Positions 43,140 through 51,787 of a stretch of DNA of 64,000 nt are shown in pieces. Source of the stretch: Duganella sp. BJB480 (GTDB lineage: Bacteria; Pseudomonadota; Gammaproteobacteria; Burkholderiales; Burkholderiaceae_D); contig QVIN01000004.1 of the NCBI GenBank assembly GCA_003416985.1, forward strand, positions 665,057 to 729,056, read 5' to 3'. The notes under the pieces were generated by a model. The model saw only the letters and a program-made list of their open reading frames with translations, was not told the DNA's origin and did not search any database. The stretch's first letter is position 1. Each line of letters opens with the position of its first letter. Position numbers and translations under genes: made by a program.

Positions 43140-44777
43140 GTGGAACGACGTTCATTTCTAAAAATCGGCGCGGCGGCGGGCGGCAGCCTGCTGATACCGG
43201 TCTTCGGCAACGCCATCGCGGCCGAGGAGCTGCTCAACCCCATGGCCGTGCAGTTCAAGAAATCGCTGGCCGACGCCGCGATGAACGCCGCCACCAAGGC
43301 CGGCGCCAGCTACTGCGACGTCCGCATCGGCCGCTACCTGAACCAGTTCGTCACCACGCGCGACCTGAACGTGGAAAATATCGTCAACACCGAATCCTCC
43401 GGCGTCGGCGTGCGCGTGATCGCCAACGGCGCCTACGGCTTCTGCTCGACCAACGTGATGACGCCGGACTCGGTGGCCGCCGCCGCGCGCCAGGCGGTCG
43501 CCATCGCGCGCGCCAACGCCAGGCTGCAAACCGAGCCCGTGGTGCTGGCCCCCGTCAAGGGCGTGGGCGAAGTGGCGTGGGCCACGCAGTTCAAGAAGGA
43601 CTGGCGCACCGTGCCGATCAAGGAAAAGGCCGAGATGCTCATCGCCGCCAACAAGGCCGGCCTGGACGCGGGCGCCAGCTTCATGTCGTCCAACCTGTTC
43701 CAGGTGAACCAGCAGAAGTACTTCGCCTCCACCGACGGCTCCTACATCGACCAGGACATCCACCGCCTGTGGGCGCCGCTGACCGCCACCGCCGTCGACA
43801 AGGCCACCAACCGCTTCCGCACGCGCGACGGGCTGTCGTCGCCGGCCAGCATGGGCTATGAATTCTTCGACGCGAAGGACGCCAACAAGATCAAGGCGGC
43901 CGGCAACGTCACCACGCTGTACAAGGGCGCCTACGATTTGATCGAGGACGCGCGCGCCGCCGGCCGCCAGGCCCGCGAGAAGCTGACCGCGAAAACCGTC
44001 GAACCGGGCAAATACGATCTGGTGCTGTCGCCGGAACACCTGTTCCTGACCATCCACGAGTCGGTCGGCCACGCCACCGAACTGGATCGCGTGCTGGGCT
44101 ACGAGGCCAACTACGCCGGCACCAGCTTCGCCACGCTGGACAAGTGGAAGAGCAAGAACTTCAAGTACGGTTCGGAGCTGGTCAACATCGTCGCCGACAA
44201 GACCACGCCAGGCTCGCTGGGCTGCGTGGGCTACGACGACGAGGGCGTGGCATCGAAGCGCTGGGACCTGATCCGCAACGGCATCCTGGTCAACTACCAG
44301 GCCACGCGCGACCAGGCGGCCATCATCGGCGAGAAGGAATCGCACGGCTGCTCATACGCGGACAGCTGGAGCAGCGTGCAGTTCCAGCGCATGCCCAACG
44401 TGTCGCTGGAGGCGGGCAGGAAGCCGCTCACGCCGGACGACATGGTCAAGGACATCAAGAAGGGCATCTACATCCTGGGCCGGGGCTCGTACTCGATCGA
44501 CCAGCAGCGCTACAACTTCCAGTTCGGCGGGCAGCTGTACTTCGAAATCAAGAACGGCAAGATCACCAACCAGCTGGAGGACGTGGCCTACCAGTCCAAC
44601 ACGCAGGAGTTCTGGAACGCCTGCTCGGCGTTGTGCGATGAACGCGACTGGCGCATGGGCGGCTCCTTCTTCGACGGCAAAGGCCAGCCTTCGCAAGTGA
44701 GCGCTGTATCGCACGGCTCGCCGACCACGCGCTTCAACGGCATCAACGTCATCAACACCGCTCGCAAGATAGGATAA
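43140..44777 (+). CDS. Tat-exported TldD-like metallopeptidase (second copy)
   Basis: A 545-residue paralogue of the protein at 40093, with identical length. The Tat signal is a better match here (MERRSFLKIGAAAGGSLLIP). The zinc motif HESVGH is at 306-310 and the C-terminal CSALCDERDW and GGSFFDGKGQPSQ blocks are kept. The gene starts with GTG, with CAGGGAG seven bases upstream. The pair duplication keeps the Cys-x3-Cys and the end sequence INVINTARKIG in both copies, so both are under selection. Substrate differences are likely but cannot be read. Confidence 0.9.
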   Translation: MERRSFLKIGAAAGGSLLIPVFGNAIAAEELLNPMAVQFKKSLADAAMNAATKAGASYCDVRIGRYLNQFVTTRDLNVENIVNTESSGVGVRVIANGAYGFCSTNVMTPDSVAAAARQAVAIARANARLQTEPVVLAPVKGVGEVAWATQFKKDWRTVPIKEKAEMLIAANKAGLDAGASFMSSNLFQVNQQKYFASTDGSYIDQDIHRLWAPLTATAVDKATNRFRTRDGLSSPASMGYEFFDAKDANKIKAAGNVTTLYKGAYDLIEDARAAGRQAREKLTAKTVEPGKYDLVLSPEHLFLTIHESVGHATELDRVLGYEANYAGTSFATLDKWKSKNFKYGSELVNIVADKTTPGSLGCVGYDDEGVASKRWDLIRNGILVNYQATRDQAAIIGEKESHGCSYADSWSSVQFQRMPNVSLEAGRKPLTPDDMVKDIKKGIYILGRGSYSIDQQRYNFQFGGQLYFEIKNGKITNQLEDVAYQSNTQEFWNACSALCDERDWRMGGSFFDGKGQPSQVSAVSHGSPTTRFNGINVINTARKIG

Positions 44778-44780
44778 ACA

Positions 44781-46118
44781 ATGAAGATGCTGAATCAGGA
44801 AGAAGCAAAACGCATTTGCGACAAGGTGATGTCGCTGTCCAAGGCCGACGAGTGCCGCGTGCAGATCAGCGGCAGCCGCAATGGCAATATCCGCTACGCG
44901 CGCAACGCCGTGTCGACCGCCGGCCTGACCGAGAATACGCAGCTGACCGTCAGCGTCGCCTTCGGCAAGCGCCAGGGCACGGCCTCGATCAATGAGTTCG
45001 ACGACAAGGCGCTGGAGCGCGCCGTGCGCCGCGCCGAGGACGTGGCGCGCCTGGCGCCGGAGAACCCGGAGTTCCAGCCGGCGATCAAGAAGCAGGAGTA
45101 CAAGCCGTCCGCCACGTACAACGAGGCCACCGCCGCCATCGATCCCGAATACCGCGCCGAAGTGGCGGCGGCCAGCATCAACGCCTGCCGCAAGCAGGGG
45201 CTGGTCGCTGCGGGCTTCTTCAGCGACACCACCGGCTTTGAAACGGTGGCCAACTCGAACGGCGTGTTCGGCCACCAGACCTTGAGCAATCTTGGCTTCA
45301 CCATCACCACCCGCACCGAGGATGGTCGCGGCTCCGGCTGGGCCACGCGCTCGGCCACCGATGCGAAGAAGTTCGATGCGCGCGAGGCATCCGAGATCGC
45401 GATCGAGAAGGCGTTGAAATCGGTGGACGCCAAGGCGCTGGAGCCGGGCCGCTACACGGTGATCCTGGAGCCGGCTGCGACATCGGAAATCATCGGCCGC
45501 ATGTTCGGCGCCTTCGACGCGCGGCGCGCCGACGAGGGCCGCAGCTTCCTGTCGAAGAAGGGCGGCGGCAACCGCCTTGGCGAGAAGCTGTTCGACGAGC
45601 AGGTCAACGTCTGGGCCGACCCTTGGGACAAGGACGTGCCGGTGCTGGCGTGGGACGACTCGTCGATGCTGGCGCGCGAACGCGCGGACGTGATCAAGGG
45701 CGGCAAGGTGGCCTCGCTCGACTACACCCGCTACTGGGCCGAGAAACAGGGCCAGCGCGCGTCGGGCCGGCACGGCAACATGATCATGGCGGGCGGCGGC
45801 AAGTCGACCGAGGAGCTGATCGCGTCGACCAAGAAGGGCGTGCTGGTCACGCGCACCTGGTACATCCGCATGGTGGATCCGCAGTCGCTGCTGCTGACGG
45901 GCCTCACGCGCGACGGCACCTTCTACATCGAGAACGGCAAGATCAAGCATCCGATCAAGAACTTCCGCTTCAACGAAAGCCCGGTGTCGATGCTGAACAA
46001 TATCGATGAACTGGGCAAGCCGGTGGTGATCGGCGGCGACGAGGTGCGGTTCCAGATGCTGATCCCGCCGATGAAGGTACGCGACTTCAACTTCACCTCC
46101 CTGTCGGACGCGGTGTAA
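44781..46118 (+). CDS. TldE/PmbA-like partner protein (second copy)
   Basis: A 445-residue paralogue of the protein at 41748 with the same length, also lacking HExxxH and a signal peptide. It starts three bases after the second TldD-like stop, so the pair is tightly coupled. Shared blocks include YARNAVSTAGL, LSKKGGGNR and NGKIKHPIKNFRFNESPV. It presumably forms a heterodimer with the second TldD-like protein. Confidence 0.88.
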   Translation: MKMLNQEEAKRICDKVMSLSKADECRVQISGSRNGNIRYARNAVSTAGLTENTQLTVSVAFGKRQGTASINEFDDKALERAVRRAEDVARLAPENPEFQPAIKKQEYKPSATYNEATAAIDPEYRAEVAAASINACRKQGLVAAGFFSDTTGFETVANSNGVFGHQTLSNLGFTITTRTEDGRGSGWATRSATDAKKFDAREASEIAIEKALKSVDAKALEPGRYTVILEPAATSEIIGRMFGAFDARRADEGRSFLSKKGGGNRLGEKLFDEQVNVWADPWDKDVPVLAWDDSSMLARERADVIKGGKVASLDYTRYWAEKQGQRASGRHGNMIMAGGGKSTEELIASTKKGVLVTRTWYIRMVDPQSLLLTGLTRDGTFYIENGKIKHPIKNFRFNESPVSMLNNIDELGKPVVIGGDEVRFQMLIPPMKVRDFNFTSLSDAV

Positions 46119-46127
46119 GGCAGGGCC

Positions 46128-46748
46128 GTGGCCAACTACGATTTTTACTTCACCCGCCTGACCTACGAGTCGGGCGATTGGGATGTCGATATCCGCATGC
46201 CGAGCAACGTGCTCAATTCGCTGGTCGAATACACGACCTTGCGGGTCGATCCCGTCGAGCGCATCGTCGCGCTGTCGGACCCGAAGATGCTGGAGGCACC
46301 GTTCTGCTACTTCGCCGGCCATAAGCTGGTGCAGTTCACGCCGGCCGAGCGCAAGAACCTGGAGCGCTACATCAAGGGCGGCGGCTTCCTGTTCGTGGAC
46401 GACTGCAACCACGATATCGACGGCCTGTTCGCCAAATCGTTCGAGGCCGAAATCGCCCGCATCTTCGGGCCGAAGGCGCTGCACAAGATTCCGAACACGC
46501 ATCCCGTGTATTCGAGCTTCTTCCATTTCGACGGCCCGCCCAACACCAGCGTGGAGCTCAACGGCTGGGGCGACGATCTGGTGCACGACTACCTGAAGGC
46601 GGTGGAAGTCGGTGGCCGCGTGCGGCTTTTGTACAGCAACAAGGACTACGGCTGCGAGTGGGACTACGACTTCCGCAATAAGCGCTGGCTGGTGGTCGAC
46701 AACACCCGCTTCGCGGTCAATATCATTCAATATGCGTTGGGAGCCTGA
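46128..46748 (+). CDS. DUF4159 domain protein
   Basis: A 206-residue protein matching DUF4159 by its blocks: FYFTRLTYESGDWD at the N-terminus, the strand-turn FLFVDDCNHD near residue 103, and HPVYSSFFHFDG. DUF4159 has a flavodoxin/GATase-like fold and is commonly encoded with MoxR, DUF58 and BatA-type genes, as here. Its function is unknown. No signal peptide. The GTG start has CAGGG three to seven bases upstream and follows the TldE-like stop by 9 bp. Confidence 0.85.
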   Translation: MANYDFYFTRLTYESGDWDVDIRMPSNVLNSLVEYTTLRVDPVERIVALSDPKMLEAPFCYFAGHKLVQFTPAERKNLERYIKGGGFLFVDDCNHDIDGLFAKSFEAEIARIFGPKALHKIPNTHPVYSSFFHFDGPPNTSVELNGWGDDLVHDYLKAVEVGGRVRLLYSNKDYGCEWDYDFRNKRWLVVDNTRFAVNIIQYALGA

Positions 46749-46750
46749 TC

Positions 46751-47749
46751 TTGGATAGTGCAATCGCCTGGAGCGAAAATGAAATCGGCGCGTTGAGCGC
46801 CAAGGTGGCGGCGCTGAAGGCGAGCATGTCCCGTGTGATCATCGGCCAGGAAAACGTGATCGATTCGCTGATCATCTGCCTGCTGGCCGGCGGCCATGCG
46901 CTGGTGGAGGGTGTGCCGGGACTGGGCAAGACGCTGCTGGTCAAATCGTTGTCGCAGGCGACGGACATGGACTTCCACCGCGTGCAGTTCACGCCGGACC
47001 TGATGCCGTCCGATATCGTCGGCACCGAGATCCTTGAGGAGGACCATGCGACGCGCAAGCGCGAGTTCCGCTTCCAGCGAGGGCCGGTGTTCACGCAGGT
47101 GCTACTGGCCGACGAGATCAACCGCGCGCCGCCGAAGACGCAATCGGCGCTGCTGGAGGCGATGCAGGAACGCAGCGTGACCTTCGCCGGCCAGACGCAC
47201 CGACTGCCCAAGCCTTTCTTCGTGCTGGCGACGCAGAACCCGATCGAGCAGGCCGGCACCTATCCGCTGCCGGAGGCGCAGCTGGACCGCTTCCTGCTGC
47301 GCATCGACGTGGTGTATCCGACCGAGGAAGAGGAAATCGCGATGGTCTCCGCCACCACCCACGCCGGCTTGAAGGATGCCGACCCGGTGATGGACGTGGA
47401 GACGCTTCTGCGCCTGCAGCAGCTGGTGCGCGACATCGAGATCGGCGACCATCTGCTGGCCTATGCGACGCGCCTGGTGCGCGCCACCCGTCCGGCGTTG
47501 ACCACGGTGCCGGCGGTGAAGAAGCATGTGGGCTGGGGCGCGGGCCCGCGCGCGGGGCAGGCGCTGGTGCTGGCCTCCAAGGCGCGCGCTCTGATGCACA
47601 ACCGCCTCGCAGTCACGCGCGAGGACATCGGCGAGATGCTGCTGCCGGTGCTGGCGCATCGGGTCATTCGAAATTTCGAAGCGGAGGCGGATGGCGTGGC
47701 GATCGCCGACATCTTGCTGGCGCTGCGCGAGCATATCCGCCCAGACTAA
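46751..47749 (+). CDS. MoxR family AAA+ ATPase
   Basis: A 332-residue AAA+ ATPase. Walker A is GVPGLGKT (about 56-63), Walker B is LLADEINRAPP (about 117-127), and sensor-1 is FFVLATQNPIEQ. A C-terminal lid domain follows. MoxR ATPases act as chaperones that activate or assemble neighbouring von Willebrand-type and DUF58 proteins, here the gene just downstream. The TTG start is supported by GGGAG eight bases upstream and the 2-bp gap from the DUF4159 stop. Confidence 0.95.
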   Translation: MDSAIAWSENEIGALSAKVAALKASMSRVIIGQENVIDSLIICLLAGGHALVEGVPGLGKTLLVKSLSQATDMDFHRVQFTPDLMPSDIVGTEILEEDHATRKREFRFQRGPVFTQVLLADEINRAPPKTQSALLEAMQERSVTFAGQTHRLPKPFFVLATQNPIEQAGTYPLPEAQLDRFLLRIDVVYPTEEEEIAMVSATTHAGLKDADPVMDVETLLRLQQLVRDIEIGDHLLAYATRLVRATRPALTTVPAVKKHVGWGAGPRAGQALVLASKARALMHNRLAVTREDIGEMLLPVLAHRVIRNFEAEADGVAIADILLALREHIRPD

Positions 47750-47755
47750 GCCGCG

Positions 47756-48691
47756 ATGCAATCGACTTTCAAACCGTCCGCGCCGGGGACGTCCTCGCCT
47801 GCCGCCGCCATGACGGCGATGATGGCGCAGACCAAGGACTTGGACCTGGTGATCCGCCACGTGCTGGCGGGGCTGGGCCACGGCCTGCACGCGGGCCGCG
47901 AGCGCGGCGCCGGCGTCGAGTTCTCCGAGTACCGCGCCTATGCGCCGGGCGACGAGTGGCGCCGCGTCGACTGGAAGCTGCTGGCGCGGGCCGACCGCTA
48001 CTTCGTCCGCGAGGCGGAGCGCGACAGCCACGTCGCCACCTGGCTGTGGCTGGACGCCAGCGCGTCGATGGCGGAGCCCAGCCGCGAGATCAACGGTGTC
48101 GACAAGCTGTGGTTCGCGCGCACCGTGCTGGCCTGCGTGGCGGCCATCGCGCAGCGGCAGGGCGACGCGTTCGGATTGGTGGTGTGCAGCGGCGGCAAGG
48201 TCGAATTCACGCAAGCCTCGCGCGGGCCGCGCCAGTTGCAGCGCGTGCTGGCGCAACTGGCCAAGGCCAAGCCGGAAGGCGGCCTGCCCGGCGCCGAGGT
48301 GCTGAAAGCGAATTTGCACTTCGCCCGCTCACCGAGTTTGATATTCGCCGCCAGCGATTTCCTCGACTGGCCATCGCCGCTGAGCGAAGCGCTGCTGCGC
48401 CTGCGCCGCCTGCGGCATGACGTGCGGCTGCTGACCTTGCGCACGCAAGCGGAAGTCGATGCCAGCTTCAAGGCCGGCGCGGCCTACCGCGACCCGGAGC
48501 GGAGCGACGGCTTGCACCGCATGAGCAACGCCGACCGCGAAAGCTACAAGCAGCAGAGCCGCGCGCATTTCGACGCGGTGGCGACCAGCTGCCGTCAAAA
48601 CAATATCGTCCACTACGAGGCGCGCATCGAGCAGCCATTGGGCGCAGTGCTGCGCAGCTGGTTGCAGCTGGCGGGAGCGCGCGCAAAATGA
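47756..48691 (+). CDS. DUF58 domain protein (vWA-like)
   Basis: A 311-residue DUF58 protein. The domain signature GVEFSEYRAYAPGDEWRRVD and WKLLARADRYFVRE lies near residues 55-85, and the following WLWLDASASM (D-x-S-x-S) resembles a von Willebrand A metal-binding (MIDAS) site. DUF58 proteins are regular partners of MoxR ATPases. No membrane segment is visible, so it should be cytoplasmic. Its TGA overlaps the next ATG. Confidence 0.92.
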   Translation: MQSTFKPSAPGTSSPAAAMTAMMAQTKDLDLVIRHVLAGLGHGLHAGRERGAGVEFSEYRAYAPGDEWRRVDWKLLARADRYFVREAERDSHVATWLWLDASASMAEPSREINGVDKLWFARTVLACVAAIAQRQGDAFGLVVCSGGKVEFTQASRGPRQLQRVLAQLAKAKPEGGLPGAEVLKANLHFARSPSLIFAASDFLDWPSPLSEALLRLRRLRHDVRLLTLRTQAEVDASFKAGAAYRDPERSDGLHRMSNADRESYKQQSRAHFDAVATSCRQNNIVHYEARIEQPLGAVLRSWLQLAGARAK

Positions 48692-49767
48692 TGTTGAGTT
48701 CTTATCCATTGTGGTGGCTTGCGCTGCCGGTGCTGCTGCTGCCGGTGTGGTGGCATCGCCAAAAACGCCAGCGCCTGAAGGCCGAGCCGTTGGCGACCGC
48801 GCGCTTCCTGCCATCGGCCGCGCCGGAGCAGTTGCGCGTATGGCGATGGCGCGACCGCTTGCTGCTGCTGGTGCGCTGCCTGATGCTGGTGACGCTGATC
48901 GCCTGGCTGGCCGCGACCATCTTCCCATGGCGCGGCGACACCGTGCTGCTGGACGCCGGCGTGGACAAGGCCTGGGCCGAGCAGCAGATCACCGCCGCCG
49001 GCATGAGCGCCGCCCAGCGCATCGAACTGCCGCCGAACGGCCTGCAATGGCTGCGCCAGCACGAGCGCGATTGGCGCCCCAGCGCGCGCCTTCTGATCGT
49101 CGCACGTGGCGAACAGATAGCGATGCCGGCCCGCGTGCCGCCGTTCAGCCACCAGGTCGAACTGCGCACCAAGCTGCCGCCCGCCGCCGCCCCCACCGCC
49201 GCCGCGTCGGCCGCGCCTGCCGGACCGCTGCGGGGCGGACATCACATCGTGCTGGCCGGCGCGCAGGAGCAGGGCGCCGCCTGGCGTTCGTTGCTCGCCG
49301 CCTTTGCCCGCGCCGGCGATGGCGCTGAACGCTACACGCTCGCCGCCGAACCGGCCACTGCGACGGAGCTGATCATCTGGGAATCCCCATCCGCGCCGCC
49401 CGCCAACTGGCGCGCCCCGCACTGGTGGCTGGCCGCGCCAAGCCCCGCGTTTCCCGAACTGGCAAACGCCTCCACGCTGAACATCAACGGCCTCACCCTG
49501 AAATACGCCGACTCCCCGCGCGGCCGCCTGTGGACTTCGGACGCCTTCCCCCCGCGCGACGCCGACACCGCCCGCGCCCTCTACGAAGCGTGGCAACAGC
49601 TAAGCCCCGCCCCCGCACCGGCCTACCCGATGCCATCGCAAACCCTGGGCGGTACCCGCAGCGCGCTGCCCGCCATCACCGATGCCAAGCCCGCCGCCTG
49701 GCTCGCCCTTGTCCTGCTTGCGCTGTTTTTACTCGAACGGATACTGAGCCATGCACGGCGAAGCTGA
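48688..49767 (+). CDS. BatA N-terminal-domain membrane protein
   Basis: A 359-residue protein with hydrophobic helices at about 4-20 and 55-78 and a final helix near 335-352. The N-terminus (YPLWWLALPVLLLPVWWHRQ, then PLATARFLP) is typical of BatA-type aerotolerance-operon proteins. The middle is a proline/alanine-rich periplasmic or cytoplasmic part without a clear vWA MIDAS motif. It overlaps the DUF58 stop by 4 bases and the next gene by 17 bases, so it belongs to the same transcript. Confidence 0.8.
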   Translation: MMLSSYPLWWLALPVLLLPVWWHRQKRQRLKAEPLATARFLPSAAPEQLRVWRWRDRLLLLVRCLMLVTLIAWLAATIFPWRGDTVLLDAGVDKAWAEQQITAAGMSAAQRIELPPNGLQWLRQHERDWRPSARLLIVARGEQIAMPARVPPFSHQVELRTKLPPAAAPTAAASAAPAGPLRGGHHIVLAGAQEQGAAWRSLLAAFARAGDGAERYTLAAEPATATELIIWESPSAPPANWRAPHWWLAAPSPAFPELANASTLNINGLTLKYADSPRGRLWTSDAFPPRDADTARALYEAWQQLSPAPAPAYPMPSQTLGGTRSALPAITDAKPAAWLALVLLALFLLERILSHARRS

Positions 49768-51787
49768 CACCCTGCGCCGCCACCTGTGGGCCGCCGTCCT
49801 GCGCCGCCGCGTCCCCCAATGGCTGGCCGCATTGGCGCCGCTTGCCGCAGCCCTGGTCCTGCTGCACGCGGCTCGCCCGCTGGTGATCGCGGCCATGCTG
49901 CCATGGGCCGCCTGGCTGGCCGTCGACATCTACCGCTGGCGCCAGCGCATCAAACGCGAATGGACCTCTTGGCTGAACGCCGCCATCCCCGCGCTGGAAG
50001 ACAGCAGCACGCTGCTGGCGGCCGACGCCACCACGCCGATCGCCAGGCTACAGCAACAACGCCTGCAAGCCCGCCTGGCCGCCGTGCTGGGTGACGACGA
50101 CTACCGCCGCATCGCCCGCAACCGTGTGCGAATGAGCATCCTGCCCATCCTGCTAAGCCTTGCCGCTGCAGGCGCCGCATGGGGCTACCACGGCAAGCAA
50201 ACCGCCGCCAGCGCGCCAGCCGCAGCCAGCCAGGCGCCAAGGCCGATTGTCGACGGCGAAATCTACCTGCGCGTAACGCCGCCGGTCTACACCGGCGCCA
50301 AGCAGTTTGAAACCGCAGCCCGCGACATCCAGGCACCGCAATTCTCCGAAGTGCGCTGGTGCGTGCGCAACCCCAGCGGCGCGCAGCCGGCGGTGGAGCT
50401 GGGCGACGGCGTCATCCTGCCCGTCACCGAAGCCTGCGCGATGAGGCGCGTCGAAGAATCCACGTTCTGGCGCGCACGCGGCAAGAACAGCACCCGCTAC
50501 GACATCCGCGTCACACCCGACCAGGCGCCGCAAGTGACCATCATCGAGCCGAACGAACTGATACACATCCTCGCCAAGGATGCGAAGACCGCGCAGATCG
50601 CCGTCAGCGCCCGCGACGACTACGCCATCGTCCGCGCCAGTCTGCACATGACGCTGGCGCGCGGCAGCGGCGAGAATATCCGCTTCACCGACCGCGAAGT
50701 GCCGCTGCCCCAATCGGCCGATCCGAAAACCCGCAACTGGAAAAAACAATGGACGCTGGCGGAACTCGGCATGGAACCGGGCGATGAACTGTATTTCTTC
50801 GTGCGCGTAACCGACAACTCGCCGGACAATCCGCACACCACCCAATCGCCCACCTACACTCTGCGCCTGCCCGCACCGGAAGCGGAAAGCCTGGACGCCA
50901 CCGCGCTGCCATCGCTGGCCAAGCCCGAAAACCTGCGCAGCCAGCGCCAGATCATCATCGACACCGAACAGCTGGTGGCCGACATGCAAGCCCACCCCGG
51001 CATGCCGGCGGCCACGGTGCGCGCGCGCAGCGAAGCCATCGCATCGGACCAGGCCAGCCTGCGCCTGCGCTACGGCCAATTCCTCGGCGAAGAATCCAGC
51101 CTGTTCGGCGATGAGCACGACCACGAAGGCGAAGAACACCACGGCGGCAAGGCGGCCTTCGGCAGCGAGATGTCGGTGGTGAAGGAGTTCGGCCACGCGC
51201 ACGACCAGGAAGACAACGCCACCATCTTCGACCCCAAGACCAAGGCGATACTGAAGCGCGCACTGTCCGCCATGTGGGACGCGGAAAAGTCACTGCGCGC
51301 GATCTCGCCCAAGCCCGCACTGCCGCCAGAATATAAAGCGCTGGACGCGATCAAGGAGCTGCAGGCTGCGGAGCGGATCTACCTGCACCGCACCGCCTTC
51401 GTGCCGCCCGCGCTGAAGGAAGAGAAGCGCATGAGCGGCGATATCGTCGGCGTATTAAGCTACAAGCGCGCACAAGGCACCGCCGGCGAAACGGTGCCTG
51501 CCGAAGTGCGCGAACTGGTGCAGGTCTTGTCGCAGGACGGCGCGCTGCCGGCCCTGTGGAGCAAGGCCGCCCGCGACACCATCGCCGCCCGCATCGCCGA
51601 TCCGGAACAGAAACTGAGCGCGCAACGCGCGGTGCAGGATGTGCAGGACGGCTGTGCCGCCTGTCGCGGCGAATTGCGCGCATGGTTGCGCGGCACGCTG
51701 ACGGACGCCCCGGTGCTGCTGCAAGCACGGACATCGACGGATACACCGTTCCGTCAGGCCTGGAGCGGCAAGGAGCCGTCGAAATGA
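49751..51787 (+). CDS. Large membrane-anchored protein (DUF4175-like)
   Basis: A 678-residue protein with membrane helices at about 22-58 and 132-150, followed by a long exposed region. Residues 165-380 contain beta-rich blocks (IYLRVTPPVYTG, DDYAIVRASLHMTLARG, ELYFFVRVTDNSPDN) like DUF4175-type proteins that accompany MoxR/BatA modules. A His/Glu-rich stretch (DEHDHEGEEHHGG) near residue 455 could bind metal. The C-terminus is helical, with CAAC near residue 636. It starts inside the previous gene. The family call is moderate; the function is unknown. Confidence 0.7.
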   Translation: MHGEADTLRRHLWAAVLRRRVPQWLAALAPLAAALVLLHAARPLVIAAMLPWAAWLAVDIYRWRQRIKREWTSWLNAAIPALEDSSTLLAADATTPIARLQQQRLQARLAAVLGDDDYRRIARNRVRMSILPILLSLAAAGAAWGYHGKQTAASAPAAASQAPRPIVDGEIYLRVTPPVYTGAKQFETAARDIQAPQFSEVRWCVRNPSGAQPAVELGDGVILPVTEACAMRRVEESTFWRARGKNSTRYDIRVTPDQAPQVTIIEPNELIHILAKDAKTAQIAVSARDDYAIVRASLHMTLARGSGENIRFTDREVPLPQSADPKTRNWKKQWTLAELGMEPGDELYFFVRVTDNSPDNPHTTQSPTYTLRLPAPEAESLDATALPSLAKPENLRSQRQIIIDTEQLVADMQAHPGMPAATVRARSEAIASDQASLRLRYGQFLGEESSLFGDEHDHEGEEHHGGKAAFGSEMSVVKEFGHAHDQEDNATIFDPKTKAILKRALSAMWDAEKSLRAISPKPALPPEYKALDAIKELQAAERIYLHRTAFVPPALKEEKRMSGDIVGVLSYKRAQGTAGETVPAEVRELVQVLSQDGALPALWSKAARDTIAARIADPEQKLSAQRAVQDVQDGCAACRGELRAWLRGTLTDAPVLLQARTSTDTPFRQAWSGKEPSK